DNA of 64,000 nucleotides from Humulus lupulus (GCF_963169125.1 NC_084802.1:115696903-115760902); one strand, 5' to 3'; shown: positions 21,698-34,001, counted from the stretch's first letter. A program made the numbers and translations. The notes: generated from the letters alone by a model not told the origin.

Positions 21698-24086
21698 TGT
21701 AACATCTCAAATTACCTAATATGGCCTTGGGCCTTGATTAGGGGGCCAGGAGGGCAGACTATAGAAATTATGTGCTTATGTTGTATATATGTTTATCATT
21801 GTATGATTATATGAGTTATATTGTGATATGACTAGATATGCATGTTTAGGTGTATTAAATATGTATGTGGGCCCGTTTCTTATAAGAGGGGAAATTTTCA
21901 AAAATTTGCCCATTATGGGTATATTTGGCATATATGTGATATATGTATGGGACCACATTATTATGTGGATATATTTGGGTTACTCGGCATGAGGCGATCT
22001 TAGGGAGCAAGTTAGCGGGAATGTCACAAAGGGATCAATACTTGGCTCGGGGTGAGTTAAGGGGTATTTTGGGTATTTAGTACATTACTAGGATATTGGG
22101 AAATGATAATGAATATTCGAAGATATGTTTGAAGTTAGTGAGATCTGGAGGGAATTATGAGGATTTTGACTATTTTACCCTTTAGGCCGTTTTTGGTACC
22201 CTAAGCCTTGGGATTTACTTAAGGTTACCTCAGTTCAAATAACCTGAAAAAAATATAAATACGTTCAAACATACTCTCTCTCTCCTGTTCTCCTTTTTAC
22301 CGCTCGTTGCATTTTTTGAAGGAAACTCAAGTTTTAGGGTTGGGATTCAAGCAAGGTTAGAGTCATAACAATTCTAGGGAAGATTAAAAGCTTGATAGCC
22401 AGAGGATTTTATTGAAAAATGAATTAATCAGAGGTAATCCAAGCTTTAAGTTTTGAGTTCTCGAGTTCTTAAACCTTTATTGGATTTTATGGTTTTATGA
22501 GTTCTTAATTGGTTTGAAACTTGGGTTTTGTTGGTTTTGGCTTGCTGAGTTGATTGGGAACTTTGTTTATGGAATTAGGCTATGTTTGGAGAGCTTTCTG
22601 GAGGGATTCGACTTGAGAAAAACGGAGAAAAAACAGAGTTTGCAGGTTGAGTCACGACCCTGTTCTTGGGGTGCCATAACTCTCTTTGACGAAGGAGAAG
22701 CAGGTGCCTTTGGGGATTTTGAGTCGCGGTGCAGGTGCAGGCAGGGATAAGGCTTTGGCCTCTGACTTGAGCGGGCCGTGACTCTAATGCTTGGGGCCTG
22801 CGACGCTTAAGGGATTGAGCCTTGGGGTGGTTTTGAATGCGGTATCTTAAACCTAAGGGCTCATGATCGATCCTACTACCTTGTTTATTCGACGTCCTGA
22901 AAGCTAGGACTCGGTCTAGAAGCCTTTATCTGCTCATTATTTAGGGGATTCTACACTTGGTTGTGAGCAGGTTTTGCTAGGGGCTCGTAATCAAGATCGT
23001 GCTCGAGGGTTGTTCTTATTTTATATTAAACTCGGACTTGAGATAAGAAAACTACACCCAATACATGATGTACATGATTAGGGCTTGGCCCAAATGTTGA
23101 ATATAGATTTGATTAGATCTTGGACCCTTATAAATGTGCCTGCTTATGATTATGCCTGTGATTGAATTGTTAAGCTTTCTGAATGCTCTGTATCGGGATA
23201 TTTGTTATATAATGAAGGCTTGTTTGCATTATCTTATTGAGAAAAGCATCTACTTATGAGTCAAGGATGGCAATAGCGCTGGTCGAAAAGCACTGACTTA
23301 TGAGTCAAGGGAGGCAATAGCCCATTGAGCGTTGGTAGTTTTGGTTAGATCTTATCAGGAGTGCATTATACGCTCGTTCGACCCAATGGTTGTGGAAAAT
23401 TAAGCGCCAGGTACGCTGGGCCCCTAGGTGACTTATTAGTCCTATATCCTAGGGCTCTGAGCCCTAGTATGATTTATAATCATGTAACTTGGGCAACGGG
23501 CCTGATATGATCCAGTTAATCATTTATTTAGGGTAGCTGGCCCCATAGGACGCTGTAGTCATTTATATGAACGGTATGCATGCATGGGTAGGGTTATTAC
23601 AACTAGGCATGCTTATTATGGTTTGATAATTTATTGGTAACTGCTTATGAGCATGTTTAAGTTTTCTTGCTGGGCCTTGGCTCAAGGGTGCTATGTGGTG
23701 CAGGTAAGGGGAAAGGGAAACCAGACCAGCCATGAGTTGGAGAGCTTAGGTGGCGACGTGTACATATGCATGCGCTTGACCACCATGACCAAGGTTTCTC
23801 AAAGGAACTAGAGTTAAACCCTATTTTTACCGCTTAGGTCGGCAGGTTGTAACTTTTGACTTGTAATTACCCTTTTGGAACTGTAAACAACTTTGTAAAC
23901 ATTTATTGTGGGATCCCATGTACAACCTAATGTTTTAATGAAAAATCTATTCATTTTGTCCAAAATTTTTAACCCTGGACCATTAATCACATTTAGTTGC
24001 ACGTTTATAGTTAAATAACTCGTTTAGTGAGTTTAGAACTATTTAAAATACATAGTGTAACGGTCTTGGCTATCCAAGATGTTACA
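21698..24086 (+). repeat. A 3' LTR (2,389 bp)
   Basis: It runs from TGTAACATCTC to CCAAGATGTTACA, with inverted ends TGTAAC/GTTACA. It contains the block GATCGTGCTCGAGGG also seen in the other Tekay-like LTRs here. It abuts a second LTR fragment at 24087. Confidence 0.9.
22254..22262 (+). promoter_or_regulatory. Candidate TATA box in A 3' LTR
   Basis: TATAAATAC about 555 bp into the LTR, followed by CTCTCTCTC-rich DNA, a common layout for a plant LTR promoter. Confidence 0.5.
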
Positions 24087-24374
24087 TTCGAGGGTTTCTC
24101 AAAGGAACTAGGGGTCAAAACCTATTTTGCCGCTTAGGTCGGCTGGTTGTAACTTTTGAACTATATTAACCTTTTAAACTTGATTTTGGGATCCCATGTA
24201 TGAACGTAAATATTTTAAATGAAAAGTTAACGTTTCCTCTTGACCAAAAATTTTAACCCTAACCATTGTCACTAACCTTAGTTACACGTTTATAACCAAA
24301 GGACTTGATTAGCAAGTCTGTCACTATTTAATGTACACTGTGTAACAGTCCTGGATTAGGGGGAGGACATTACA
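24087..24374 (+). repeat. Fragment of a second Tekay-type LTR (3' end)
   Basis: GGGTTTCTCAAAGGAACTAG to GGAGGACATTACA repeats, with divergence, the last part of the A 3' LTR (from about 23790). It starts right where A ends and stops at ACATTACA, next to copia gag sequence. The simplest reading is that A was inserted into this older LTR, which itself lay in the copia element. Confidence 0.8.
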
Positions 24375-24489
24375 GCAAGGCTCTTTGGAGTTCTTCAAAT
24401 GCCCTTCATTTATTTTGGGACCCAAGGGTATGTCACTTTTGTCGTTGACCTTCTTATGCCCTTTGCCTTTGTTGTTAGGACGTTTGGCC
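24375..24489 (-). pseudogene. Minus-strand copia gag, segment just before the zinc knuckle
   Basis: The minus strand reads AKRPNNKGKGHKKVNDK and ends GHLKNSKEPC. This lines up with the + copia C+ gag around 50905-51020 (KANAI, EKAHKK, NEGQLKGIKSSC). It continues, across element B, the gag segment at 30312-30995. The knuckle and everything after it are absent because the LTR fragment 24087-24374 starts here. Confidence 0.8.
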
Positions 24490-24763
24490 TGTAGCGTACC
24501 AAATTTTTTTTTGTTTTACTAATTTTGCGCTTTATTTTATTATTAATTATTAAGTGTTAGGAAGTTATTTTAATTGTTTGGTAGAAATTATGTGAATTTA
24601 CTTTTTTTAATTGTTCATTTAAATTATTTTAATGTGTGAGTAAATGAGGTTTAGTTTTCTTCACCAAGGAGCATGGTTCGTAGAGATGCACTTGTACACT
24701 CGTGTCTGTGCATGTGGATGGTATACATGTTGTGCATGCATTAGTTTTCATGCAGAAAGAGAT
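24490..24763 (+). repeat. B 5' LTR, first 274 bp only
   Basis: It matches 26240-26515 of the 3' LTR (TGTAGCG, GTTAGGAAgTTATTTTAATT, GCATGCATTAGTTT). Similarity stops near 24760, where pol sequence begins, so the PBS, gag and RT were removed by a deletion starting inside the LTR. Confidence 0.85.
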
Positions 24764-26205
24764 TATAAATGTCAGTATTGAGTTCGTAACAAGAGGCCTA
24801 GCAAAACTCACTCTACAATCCTCCCTATTGGAATAGATTAGAGAAGGGTAGAAAGTGGATGAAGCCCTAATGAAGCAAGAGGCTTTGGTATAAAAAATTG
24901 GTAGTGGAAACTTCACTATGTCTAACGGTAGATTGCTGCGATATAAGGATAGGATCTGTGTGCCTAACAATGATGAGATTAACAAAACTATTATGAAGGA
25001 GGCGTATACAACACCCTATCCCTTACATCTAGGGTCGACAAAGATGTACCAAGACCTTAAGGCGTTGTATTGGTGGCCTGGAATGAGGAAAGATGTTGCT
25101 GAGTTTGTCGCTAGATGTTTGACATGTCAACAAGTCAAAGTAGAGCACCGAAGGCCAGCAGGGCTACTTCAGCCACTTTATGTTCCCGAATGGAAGTAGG
25201 AAGACATATCAATGGTTTTTGGGGTAGGGTTACATAGGATCACAAAACAGCCTGATTCTACTTGGGTAATAGTTGATAGACTCATTAAATCCTCCCATTT
25301 CTTGCCGGTTAAGAACACCTACTTAGCAGATCAGTATGCAGAGTTGTACGTGAGCCAGATAGTGAGACTGTTTTGGGTTCCAAAGTCAATTATTTCTGAT
25401 CGAGGGTCAGTATCACATCAAACTTTTGGAAGGGATTACAGAAAGATATGGGTACAAGGTTAAAGTTCAGTCTAAGAGGACTATTCAGATTCTAGAGGAT
25501 ATGTTAAGATGTTGTGCATTGGACTTTTCAGAATCCTGAAGTCGATATCTACCCCTGATTTAGTTCCCCTATAACAATAGCTATTAGTCCACTATTGGGA
25601 TGGCTCTCTATGAGATTCTTTATGGGCGTAAGTGTAGATCTCCCTTGCACTGGGGTGAGGTTGGGGAGAAGAAAATATTAGGCCTGAGGCAGTTAGGGAA
25701 GCTGGCGAGGCGATCATGAAAATTTGCCAAAGGAGGCAAAAAAGCTATGCTGACCTTAAGAGAAGGGACATCGAGTTTTCAGTAGGAAATTTTTTATTCT
25801 TTAGAGTCTCGCCAATGAAAGGTGTTATGCGTTTTGGAAAGAAAGAGAAGTTGAGCCTGAGATTTATAGGTCCATTTGAGATTTTGGATAGAGTTGGGAA
25901 AGTTGCGTACCATTTAGCACTGCCCAAGCACTAGTTGAAATGCATAACCTCTTTCATAACTCAATATTACGTAACTACGTGTCGGATCCCTCTCATGTTC
26001 TGAGTTATGAGTCGTACAACTGAAGTAGAACCTGAGTTACGATGAACAGCCAGAGCGTATTATCGAAAATGGAATCAAGGAACTGAGATGCGAAAGGATT
26101 TCATTCGTTAAGGTCATGTGGAAGAGTAGAACGGAAAGAGAGGCACCATGGGAGCTGGAGGAATACATGAGAGAAAGATACCCTGAGCTATTTAGTAAGA
26201 AATAA
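24764..26205 (+). pseudogene. B integrase and chromodomain (broken)
   Basis: It starts in the linker before integrase (EFVTRGLAKLTLQSSLLE) with an early frameshift. The N-terminal zinc region reads AYTTPYPLHLGSTKMYQDLK then CLTCQQVK; the first histidine seems replaced by tyrosine. The core reads TKQPDSTWVIVDRLIKSSHF and VPKSIISDRG, then breaks at 25430-25500. The C-terminus is open from 25716 (DIEFSVGNFLFFRVSP, RFIGPFEILDRVGKVAYHL), and the chromodomain ends APWELEEYMRERYPELF with TAA at 26203-26205. A stop (TAG at 25198-25200) precedes EDIS. Confidence 0.85.
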
Positions 26206-26239
26206 TTTCAGGACGAAATTCCTTTTAAGGAGGGTATAT

Positions 26240-29200
26240 TGTAGCGCACCAATATATTTTTTTGTTTAATTAATTTTGTGCTTTATTTTATTATTAATTG
26301 TTAAGTGTTAGGAAATTATTTTAATTTTTTGAATTGTTTGGTAGAAATTATGTGAATTTATTTTTGCTCATTATTTGTTTTAATTATTTTAATTTGTAAA
26401 TAAATGAGATTTGGTTGTGTGCACCAATGTGCATGGTTAGTAGAGATGCACTTGTACACTTGTGTGTGTGCATGTGCATGGTATGCATGATGTGCATGCA
26501 TTAGTTTCCATGTATAGTTATTTTTAATTCTCCATTTATTTATTTGATTAATTAAGAAAAAGGAAAAATGAGAGGATTAAAGAGAGAATGTTCTAGAGGG
26601 CTTGTGTTCACACTAGTGAGAAATGGGAAACAAGTGGTAAGAAGAGAGTTGTTTTTTCTTTTAGCTCCTGTAACTTTGGACCCAGCCTCATTAAAACAGT
26701 CATAACAGATGATGTAGATGTCCAATTTAGGTAAATTTGGCACCGTTAGAAAGCTGATTAAATTATCTATAACTTTATAGAAATAGTATTTTTCCAAAAT
26801 CATGGTGTAACCAGGTCAGAAATGGGTATCAATTTAGAGGATATTTGGGTTACGAAAAACCTACTTTGAATTCTCATTTACATTTTATGTTTCCTTAACC
26901 TAGCTGTCACCTATAAATATGTCCTTAAGCCTTTTCTTATCAACTTTGAAACCCTATCCGTCCATCTAGAGAGAAGAAGGATAAAAGAAGAGAAAATAGA
27001 AGAAAGAAAGAAAGAAGAGGAAAAGGAATGAAATTTTTAAAAAATCCTTAGATATGTGATCTTGTGTTAGTGTTTTGAATCCTACAAGCTATCATTCTTT
27101 TTCTTAATTCTAAGAGCGTTGTTCTTTTCTTAGTTGTGGGTTTCAAAAATCCCTAGGGGTCAAAGGGGATTGATCATAGTTTTGTGTTTTTGATTCACTA
27201 CCAAGGAGGTAATGGAGAATCATAACCCTTTTGTTATTTTGATGTTATCATATTCTTGTTTATGGCCTTGGATTATTGTTTGGTGTTTTGATGTTGTCAT
27301 ATTCTTTCTTATGGCTTTGGATGATTGTTTGTTGATTTAAGAAAGCATGTTTATGATGTATGATGGTGATTCAATCATTGTAGTTTTGATGGATATAGGT
27401 TCTAGTGTATGTTGTTGCAATATTGGTATGATGAATACATGTGGTTGTGAGATTTTGATTAGAAACATGATTAAGTTTTTAATTAAATTATGGAAACAAG
27501 AATATTTTGATGAATCTTTCAGCATAGGGTATGTTATAGGGTTTCATATGTTTCTTTGAATTTTGATGAGCATTCTTATGGATTTGAAGTTACGTAAATT
27601 TGGAATATGAGAAATATGATGTTTATATTGTATATTTAGCAATAAGAAGCATAAAAGGGTATGTGTTTGGGGTATGATGATAAGCTATGAGGAAATTGTG
27701 ATTCATGGAGTTGTTATGGTATATAGGATTTTGATTATGGCATATTAGGTTTATGATTCATTGATTTTATTTAATTATGAGCATGAAAGATTTGTTGTAA
27801 TACTATTGTTATATGGAGCATGTTAGAATTACCATTGATATCTTGATTCTAATGATTTATGCAAGAATATGCAAAGATGACGACATAATGCATATTAGGG
27901 TTGTATTGGTGTTTGTGTGTTCTTTATTCTTTCTTTTAAACTATTGATTATGAGCACATCAAGTTTGTAATCTTTTATGTAATATGCTATATAGAAATTC
28001 GGCATTGGGTGTTTTATGTGGTATAGTATAGCTTAATTTTGGTGTTATTAAATTAATGAAGGTATACAAGCAACTAGATTATGTTGTTAAAATGCTTTAA
28101 TAGAAAGTTTGTGAGTTATGAATATATATTGCTTCCTGAAATTTGTTTAGTATTATGGAAGATTGTTTATTAAAAAAAAAGGATAGTAAAAATAAGTTTT
28201 GAAAAATCATGTCTTAAAATTAATGTCATGACATGCATGCTGATTTTTATTTAGATTCATGGAAAAATCACTTTAAATTAAAAGAAATCAAATATATGTC
28301 TTAGAAATTTATGTCATAAGATCTACATATGATAAATGTGATTTTTCTATACTTTAATGAGTATTTTTCTCATATATATATTTATGCAGGTTTTTTATGT
28401 ACAAATAATTAAGAAAAATTATTTTTTAGAAGGTGACCAATTTTTTTTTTAATAAATGGGAATGTAGTTGGACTTTTCAAACTTTTATATATTTATGACA
28501 TAAATGTAAAATTTTGTGATCTAGAAATGTTATTTTTTTTTACAAAAATTAATATGCCACGTTTTAATATTGATTTTATTTGCCAAGATAAAAATAATTT
28601 TTGTGAAATAAATTAATCATGCCAAAATTAATATTTTATAAGTAACTGCAAAATTTTTGTCACATTCTTGTAATTGTTATTTTATACAATTAAAGCTAAA
28701 TAATTCTTTTAGTAAATTAAATTTTTGAAATAAAATTTATGAAAGAAATATGTATGACTTAAATGAATAAAGTAGTAATAATCAAATTGATAATTTGTTT
28801 TATGCTTGCTGAATTTTTGTGAAGTTGACAAAAAAATAAAGGAGTAAATATTACCAACTACAACGCAAGTTTTAAGAACCATCTCACGTAAGCATGTTAC
28901 ATGCAAGCTAAGTTTTACGTTAAAAATACGCCAATTATTCAAACATATGAATTTTATTTTGTAATTGTAGTGCAACTTCTGCCATAATTAACATTATTTT
29001 TTTTTATGATTTTATGTGAAATTATTGTATGTTTGTAATTGTAGTGCAACTTCTGCCACGTGTGCATGGCCCATGCACACGTGGGGTATATATGTTGGGC
29101 ATGAGTATTCTTACATGATTTTAAATACAAACGTTTGATTATGATTATAGGTTCGTTGTGACGTTTTCGCACTTTATCTTGCTTGGACCTGAGGTAAGGA

Positions 29201-30311
29201 AGTTAGACCGAATTTTCTATGTATTATGCTATGAAAGGTGTGACTTGATATGTTGCAAGAAATGAAGTTTTATGGAAAGTGTAAGTTCTATGTTTCGATA
29301 TGTCATGATGAGCAAAGTGTAATGAAAGGTGTAAGTTCTATGTTTCGATATGTCATGATGAGCCAAGTGTTATGTAAGGTGTAAGTTCTATGATTGATAT
29401 GCCATGATAAGACAAGTGTTATGAAACATGTAATTTCTATGTTTTGATGTGAACTGTATTACTTGTGCTTGTATGATGAATGAAAAGAAAAGATTGCTAG
29501 CGTGCTGAACGTGTCGTAACAAAGGAGTTACTAAGGATATGGCGTTACTCTGTGAGGCATGTGCTTGTACGATGAGTGAAAAGACAAGGTTGCTAGCATG
29601 ATGAATGCGACACAACAAATGAGTTACTAAGGATATGACGTAACTCAAAGGGCAGACACGCCGAGGTTATTCAAGGACCTGAGATCCTGTTTACCTCATA
29701 GAGGTCTTACAAGCCTATGTTTTTACTGGTTACCGCAAGATGTGACATGGACAATAGAGGTACCATGATCACAAAGAGTATTTTTTTGATGTGTGATTGT
29801 TATGTATGACTATGATTACGTTTATGGTTATAAACTTTGAGTATGAAGATGATATGTTAGGCTCTGATTTACGATACATGTTCTTCTTGTGAATTCTTTA
29901 ATATTGTTGTATTGTTGTACTTCCTTATTGGGCTTTTAGCTCACCCCCTAATTTTCTCCTTTTCAGATAAACAATAAGGTTTCTCTTTGGCATGCGTTGT
30001 GATGTCGAAGGTTCCAACGTCTGAGTATGTATGATGTTGGGTGTCCTATGAACGAACAAACAATCAATATGAGCGCGAAGATTATAAGAACTCCTGTTAT
30101 AAAATTTATTTTCAATTATGACAGTCGGACATAAACTTTTATTTCTTTTTTTAAAATTTCATATGGATACTTTACTTTTATTTTTAATTATTGAGCCCAA
30201 ACATGCATGTTTTATCAAGGCCCTACTGAGTTTTTCCTTTAAGTGGTATTTTTCTATTAATAATGACTTGAGTGATGTTTTTATAAAATAATAGAACTAG
30301 GGTGCTTTACA
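26240..30311 (+). repeat. B 3' LTR (4,072 bp)
   Basis: It starts TGTAGCGCACC after the purine-rich AAGGAGGGTATAT and ends GGTGCTTTACA, ends that are roughly inverted. It is unusually long for these elements and AT-rich, with no long ORF. An unnoticed internal insertion is possible. Confidence 0.7.
26912..26920 (+). promoter_or_regulatory. Candidate TATA box in B 3' LTR
   Basis: TATAAATAT about 670 bp into the LTR, in a context (CTGTCACCTATAAATATGTC) typical of plant LTR promoters. Confidence 0.5.
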
Positions 30312-30995
30312 TGACCACTACATTTGTTTTGGAGGTCCCACCAATAGACTCGTCCACATGTTTATCCCTAGAATGAGACTCCTCCTCAATTCTTAGGTGC
30401 TTGAGAATCTCTTCCATTGAAATCTCATCATTCTTGTGAAGAATTTTCTTCCTTTAGCATTCGCAAGATGGAGGTAACTTGGCTATTATGAAACCAACAA
30501 GGAATTACCCAGACAACACAATATAAAAGGTGGCTAGTTGATTCAAAATACTTTGCAACTCATAGATTTGGGGAAGAAGATGTTTATCATCAATAAAGTG
30601 AAATTCCATGTATTGAGTAATAAACAATTTCTTTGTACCTTCATCCTCAGATTTGTATTTGTTTTACAAGGTCTCTCTTATATCTTTGGCGGTCTTGGTC
30701 TTGGCGTAGCGGTTGTAAAAATGATCTGAGAGAGCATTTAGGATGTGACCCCGACATATGAGCTTATCTTCTTCACGTTTCATCCTTTTTTTTGATAAAA
30801 TCTTGAGTGTCGTGTTCCTTTGGTGGATCATGGGCTTTGAAATCCTTCTCCAAAACATAATTTACCTTGAGAGTAGTGAGAAAAAAACCTAATTTTGTCT
30901 TGTCAACACAGAAAATTAGTTCCATCAAATCGAACAAATCTAACAAAGTCTTGAGTTATAATATTCAAACTCGAAATTAATGAATATTCATCCAT
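30312..30995 (-). pseudogene. Minus-strand copia gag, N-terminal part
   Basis: The likely start is MDEYS near 30995. It continues with KTKLGFFLTTLKVNYVLEKD, then ICRGHILNALSDHFYN and AKTKTAKDIRETL (30858-30664), the UBN2-type gag pattern of plant copia elements. The C+ copy has YILDKDLKG and ICHGHILNALS at matching places. It has frameshifts around 30800 and is interrupted on the left by element B. Confidence 0.8.
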
Positions 30996-31139
30996 GTTTT
31001 CGTCAAAAATAAGAAACTAAAAGATATAAAAAATTGATTGTCGGGGGAGAGTGAACTTACACCACATAACTAGATAGATTTGGGATGGAAACAAGTGCAA
31101 ACCATAAAACGAAATCCAATCTATGATGAGAAGCGGAAC

Positions 31140-31231
31140 TGTTAGGGATGGTGCCATAAAAGCATGTGAAAAGACATTTTATTGATTTAAATAAAAGTAC
31201 AATATTTATTATATTTTATTATCGAAATTAT
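31140..31231. repeat. LTR-like segment, left part (split by T2)
   Basis: It begins TGTTAGGGATGG about 145 bp from the copia gag start, a spacing like that of C+ (130 bp), so it may be the 5' LTR of the minus-strand copia (its end read as CCCTAACA). No canonical PBS is seen between them, so it could instead be an unrelated + strand LTR. It continues after T2 at 42928. Confidence 0.5.
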
Positions 31232-31840
31232 TGTTTACCCAAAAATGGACTACCTGATGATGTGGCAGAATTAGCCTACACGTGGAAAACAAGTGGCAGT
31301 TTAAGTGAGTATAATCTGTTCGACCATCGACCAGAAGGGAATTGGCTCATTAGACAACATAATTATGGGCGACCAGTCTGATCACATATTTTCATTTATT
31401 TCATTCAGATATGTAATCTTATAATTACGTATTAATTGTAATTTCCATTATTACTTAGATACGCCTGTATTAAATGTAATTAAGGCCCATTGGCCCATGT
31501 AGAACTCCTTGAGTTTATAAATAAGAATCAAAGGGCTCAAGAGGGGGGACTTTTGGACTCTTGACTTTTGAACCTCAGAATTCTAAGAGAGAAATAGAGT
31601 GTTTTTATCCACCATAACTGTATTCATCCGGGAGCTTGTGAAACTCGTGAACCCTAGTTCATTGATCACAGTTCTTGGGATTTTATATCAATAAGAACAC
31701 TAAGTTGACGTAGGTCATTACCATTTTATTGGGCCAAACCACTATAAATCTTTTGTGTCATTTATCTTTCCATCTTGATTTCATTTCATTTTCTATCTTT
31801 TTACTTGACTCTGTGTAATTGACCAATTTGAGGGTCAACA
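31232..31840 (+). repeat. T2 5' LTR (609 bp)
   Basis: It runs from TGTTTACCC to GAGGGTCAACA and is the same length as the 3' LTR at 42319-42927. The central part (AATTACGTATTAATTGTAAT and on) is almost identical between copies. Confidence 0.95.
31516..31525 (+). promoter_or_regulatory. TATA box of T2 5' LTR
   Basis: TATAAATAAG about 285 bp into the LTR; the same motif is conserved in the 3' LTR at 42602-42611. It is the probable promoter of the genomic RNA. Confidence 0.65.
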
Positions 31841-31843
31841 TTT

Positions 31844-31861
31844 TGGTGCTTTCATTGAGAG
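31844..31861 (+). promoter_or_regulatory. T2 primer-binding site
   Basis: TGGTGCTTTCATTGAGAG starts three bases after the 5' LTR end and begins with the TGG expected for a tRNA 3' CCA. I could not name the tRNA. Confidence 0.65.
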
Positions 31862-31889
31862 ACGAACTCAAGACCTCCAAATAAATCAA

Positions 31890-34001
31890 ATGGTGAAAAC
31901 ATCTAGAAAGACTGGACAAACCTCTAGTACTGCACCAGCCCAGCCTCCTCCGCAAAATATGGCTGAGGATGAGCCACAAATAGATTTCAAAGAGGAGGAA
32001 ATGGATTCTTAGACCTTGAGGACAACACGGATTGTGTTGCAAGAAGAGTTAGCCAATTTGAGGGCTAATCGGGAAAATGTGGCTGAAACGATGGCATTGC
32101 AGCAGAGAGAAATTGATAGGCAACGCCAAGAACTGAATGAGAGGCAGGCCGACATTGATTGCCGACAGAGGGATGCCATTGCCGCCCTGGAGGCAGCAAT
32201 TCAGTTGGCTCGAGGGCAGCCTGCGCCAGCTTCTCAACCGGATCAACCACCCAACGTACTGCACAACAAGATCCACATTGAAATTGTTCGCAACATCACC
32301 ACATTCCGCCTCCACTAGCATGCCCTCAGAGGCCGGAGCAGCCTCCAGCTGCTCAACAAGATATCTTGTTTCAACATCCTGAGCAGCAACCTCCTTCTCG
32401 TGCTAGTCGAGATAATCCCCAGCAGCAAAGGCAAAATAGGGTCGGGCAACCTCCCTGAAGCCCTAGACGCCAAACTGCTGAAGAGCCGAATCCACCGAGC
32501 AGGGGACAACATCCTTCTGCTAGCAGGAGACAGGTCAACTCAGGCTCTGCAGTCAAGCCCCCTCCAAATAATTCCCGGGGACCCACCGACCAAAGCAAGC
32601 CTCCACCTGACAAACGAGACGTGCCAGCGAGGGGAGGGGGAAATAGCGCGATCAGCAGGTCGCACCATATTCGATCACATTTTAGGGATAGCCATGATTA
32701 TAATGAGGCAGATTCCGACAGAGGAAATGTTGGTCAAGGGCCAGGAGATAGGGGTGAGGAACGTAATCCCCAACCAAGAGAGAATTGGCCGACGAGTCAA
32801 AATGCTGGGGGGCAGCCTAGGCAACCTAACGTCTTTGATCCACTGGGCGCTAATGAGCAAGGACGTAGGGATGAGGATTTGAGGGAAGTACTCAATGATA
32901 GATGGGAAAAGCACGACGAGTATGCCCCTCCGGCACAGGTCGCCCCAATAATACCAGACGCTGTACAGGCCCAACTTGATGCGCTTAATTAGGCCGTCCA
33001 ACAGTTAGTGGGGAGACGAACATCCCACATTGAATATGATCAAAGAAGAGGCACTCTGTTCATACAAAGAATAGCAATGGCCAAAACCCCAAGAAAATTT
33101 AAAATGCCAGTTTTATCCAACTTCAATGGATTTGGAGACCCAGTATCTCATGTGAATAAATTTGAGATACAAATGGACATCCAGAAGGTGTCAGATGACG
33201 CTCAATGCAGAATCTTTCTGACCACCTTATCCAATACTGCTCAGGAGTTGTTTTTCAAATTCCCTCCTGCTAGCATAGTGTCTTGGGAAATGTTCGTGAA
33301 AGAGTTTTACAGTCAGTTTTACTCTGGTCGAGTACATTCGATCGAAGCCAATCAACAGGTCGAGATACACCAGAAGGAGGGCGAATCCTTGAAGAAGTGT
33401 GTCCAGCGTTTTATGCGAGCTGCTGCTGGGGCTAAGACAGTTGGTGATGAGGGGGTGATGATGGCATTTACTGCTGGTGTACGACACCATTCATCTCTCT
33501 GGAACTGTCTGAGGAAGAACAAGGTAAAGAGCACCCAAGAGTTTGTGGACCGAGCGGATCGGTACATCAAACTCGAAGAGGCAATCGCTAATGAAGGGAA
33601 GGTGCCTCCAGACGACCAGGGTCAAAAAGAAGACCCCACCAAAGCTACCAGTGGGTCTGGGAAACCCAATGGCAACGACAAAAATAATGAGAAAAACGGA
33701 GGGAAAGGCAAACCACGAGCCGTCAACATCTAAGAATAAGCGCCCTAAAAGTAAAAGATACAAGCCAAGGTTCACCAATTACATGACCCTAGTCGAAAGC
33801 AGAGAAGAAGTGTACCAGGCTACCAACACCACTGTCCCTTACAAGCGACCAGCACCGATCAGGAAAGATATCTCTAAGAGAGATACAACCAAGTTTTGTC
33901 ATTTTCATAATGACTATGGTCGTGACACCAACGAGTGCAACCAGCTTAAAGATGAGATTGATTTCCTTATCAGGCAAGGACACCTAAGAAGATATGTATG
34001 A
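31890..34001 (+). pseudogene. T2 gag (coiled-coil N-terminus, capsid, zinc-knuckle-like end)
   Basis: The ATG at 31890 begins MVKTSRKTGQTSS. A stop near 32010 is followed in the same frame by a strong coiled coil (MALQQREIDRQRQELNERQ). A frameshift near 32310 leads to a Pro/Gln/Arg-rich linker, and TAG at 32990-32992 precedes the capsid domain at 33008-33733 (FKMPVLSNFNGFGDPVSHVN, IFLTTLSNTAQELFFKFP, FYSGRVHSIEANQQVEIHQK). A second frameshift near 33720 leads to FCHFHNDYGRDTNECNQLKD, a Tat-type Cys/His motif, and the end GHLRRYV. Its role is assembly of the particle and packaging of RNA. Confidence 0.85.

Larger units (their letters stand above)
15547..24086 (+). mobile_element. A: Ty3/gypsy Tekay/Del-type chromovirus (5' LTR truncated)
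   Basis: In order: 5' LTR (partial), PBS, gag, protease, RT, RNase H, integrase, chromodomain, polypurine tract and full 3' LTR. The 5' LTR begins abruptly at about 15547, at the point matching 22976 of the 3' LTR, so its first roughly 1.28 kb are missing. Just before the break stands GAGCATCAACA, which could be the end of another LTR element. Every coding domain is broken. Confidence 0.9.
24490..30311 (+). mobile_element. B: internally deleted chromovirus with long LTR
   Basis: It begins TGTAGCGTACC and ends GGGTGCTTTACA. The 5-bp flanks are TGGCC on the left and TGACC on the right, a near-perfect target duplication. The left LTR is only about 275 bp long before it jumps into pol at the RNase H-integrase linker; gag, protease and RT are missing. 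Insertion was into the gag gene of a minus-strand copia element, whose two halves line up on either side. Confidence 0.85.

Noticed and set aside
22514..22750. 78-codon ORF in the A 3' LTR, and similar ORFs in other LTRs (8188-8424, 9320-9592, 60382-60600)
   Set aside because: LTR sequence with no protein family features and not kept open in the other LTR copies.
32675..33001. Minus-strand ORFs opposite T2 gag (also 33491-33778 and 32371-32613)
   Set aside because: Shadows of the sense gag frame; no splice sites or domain.
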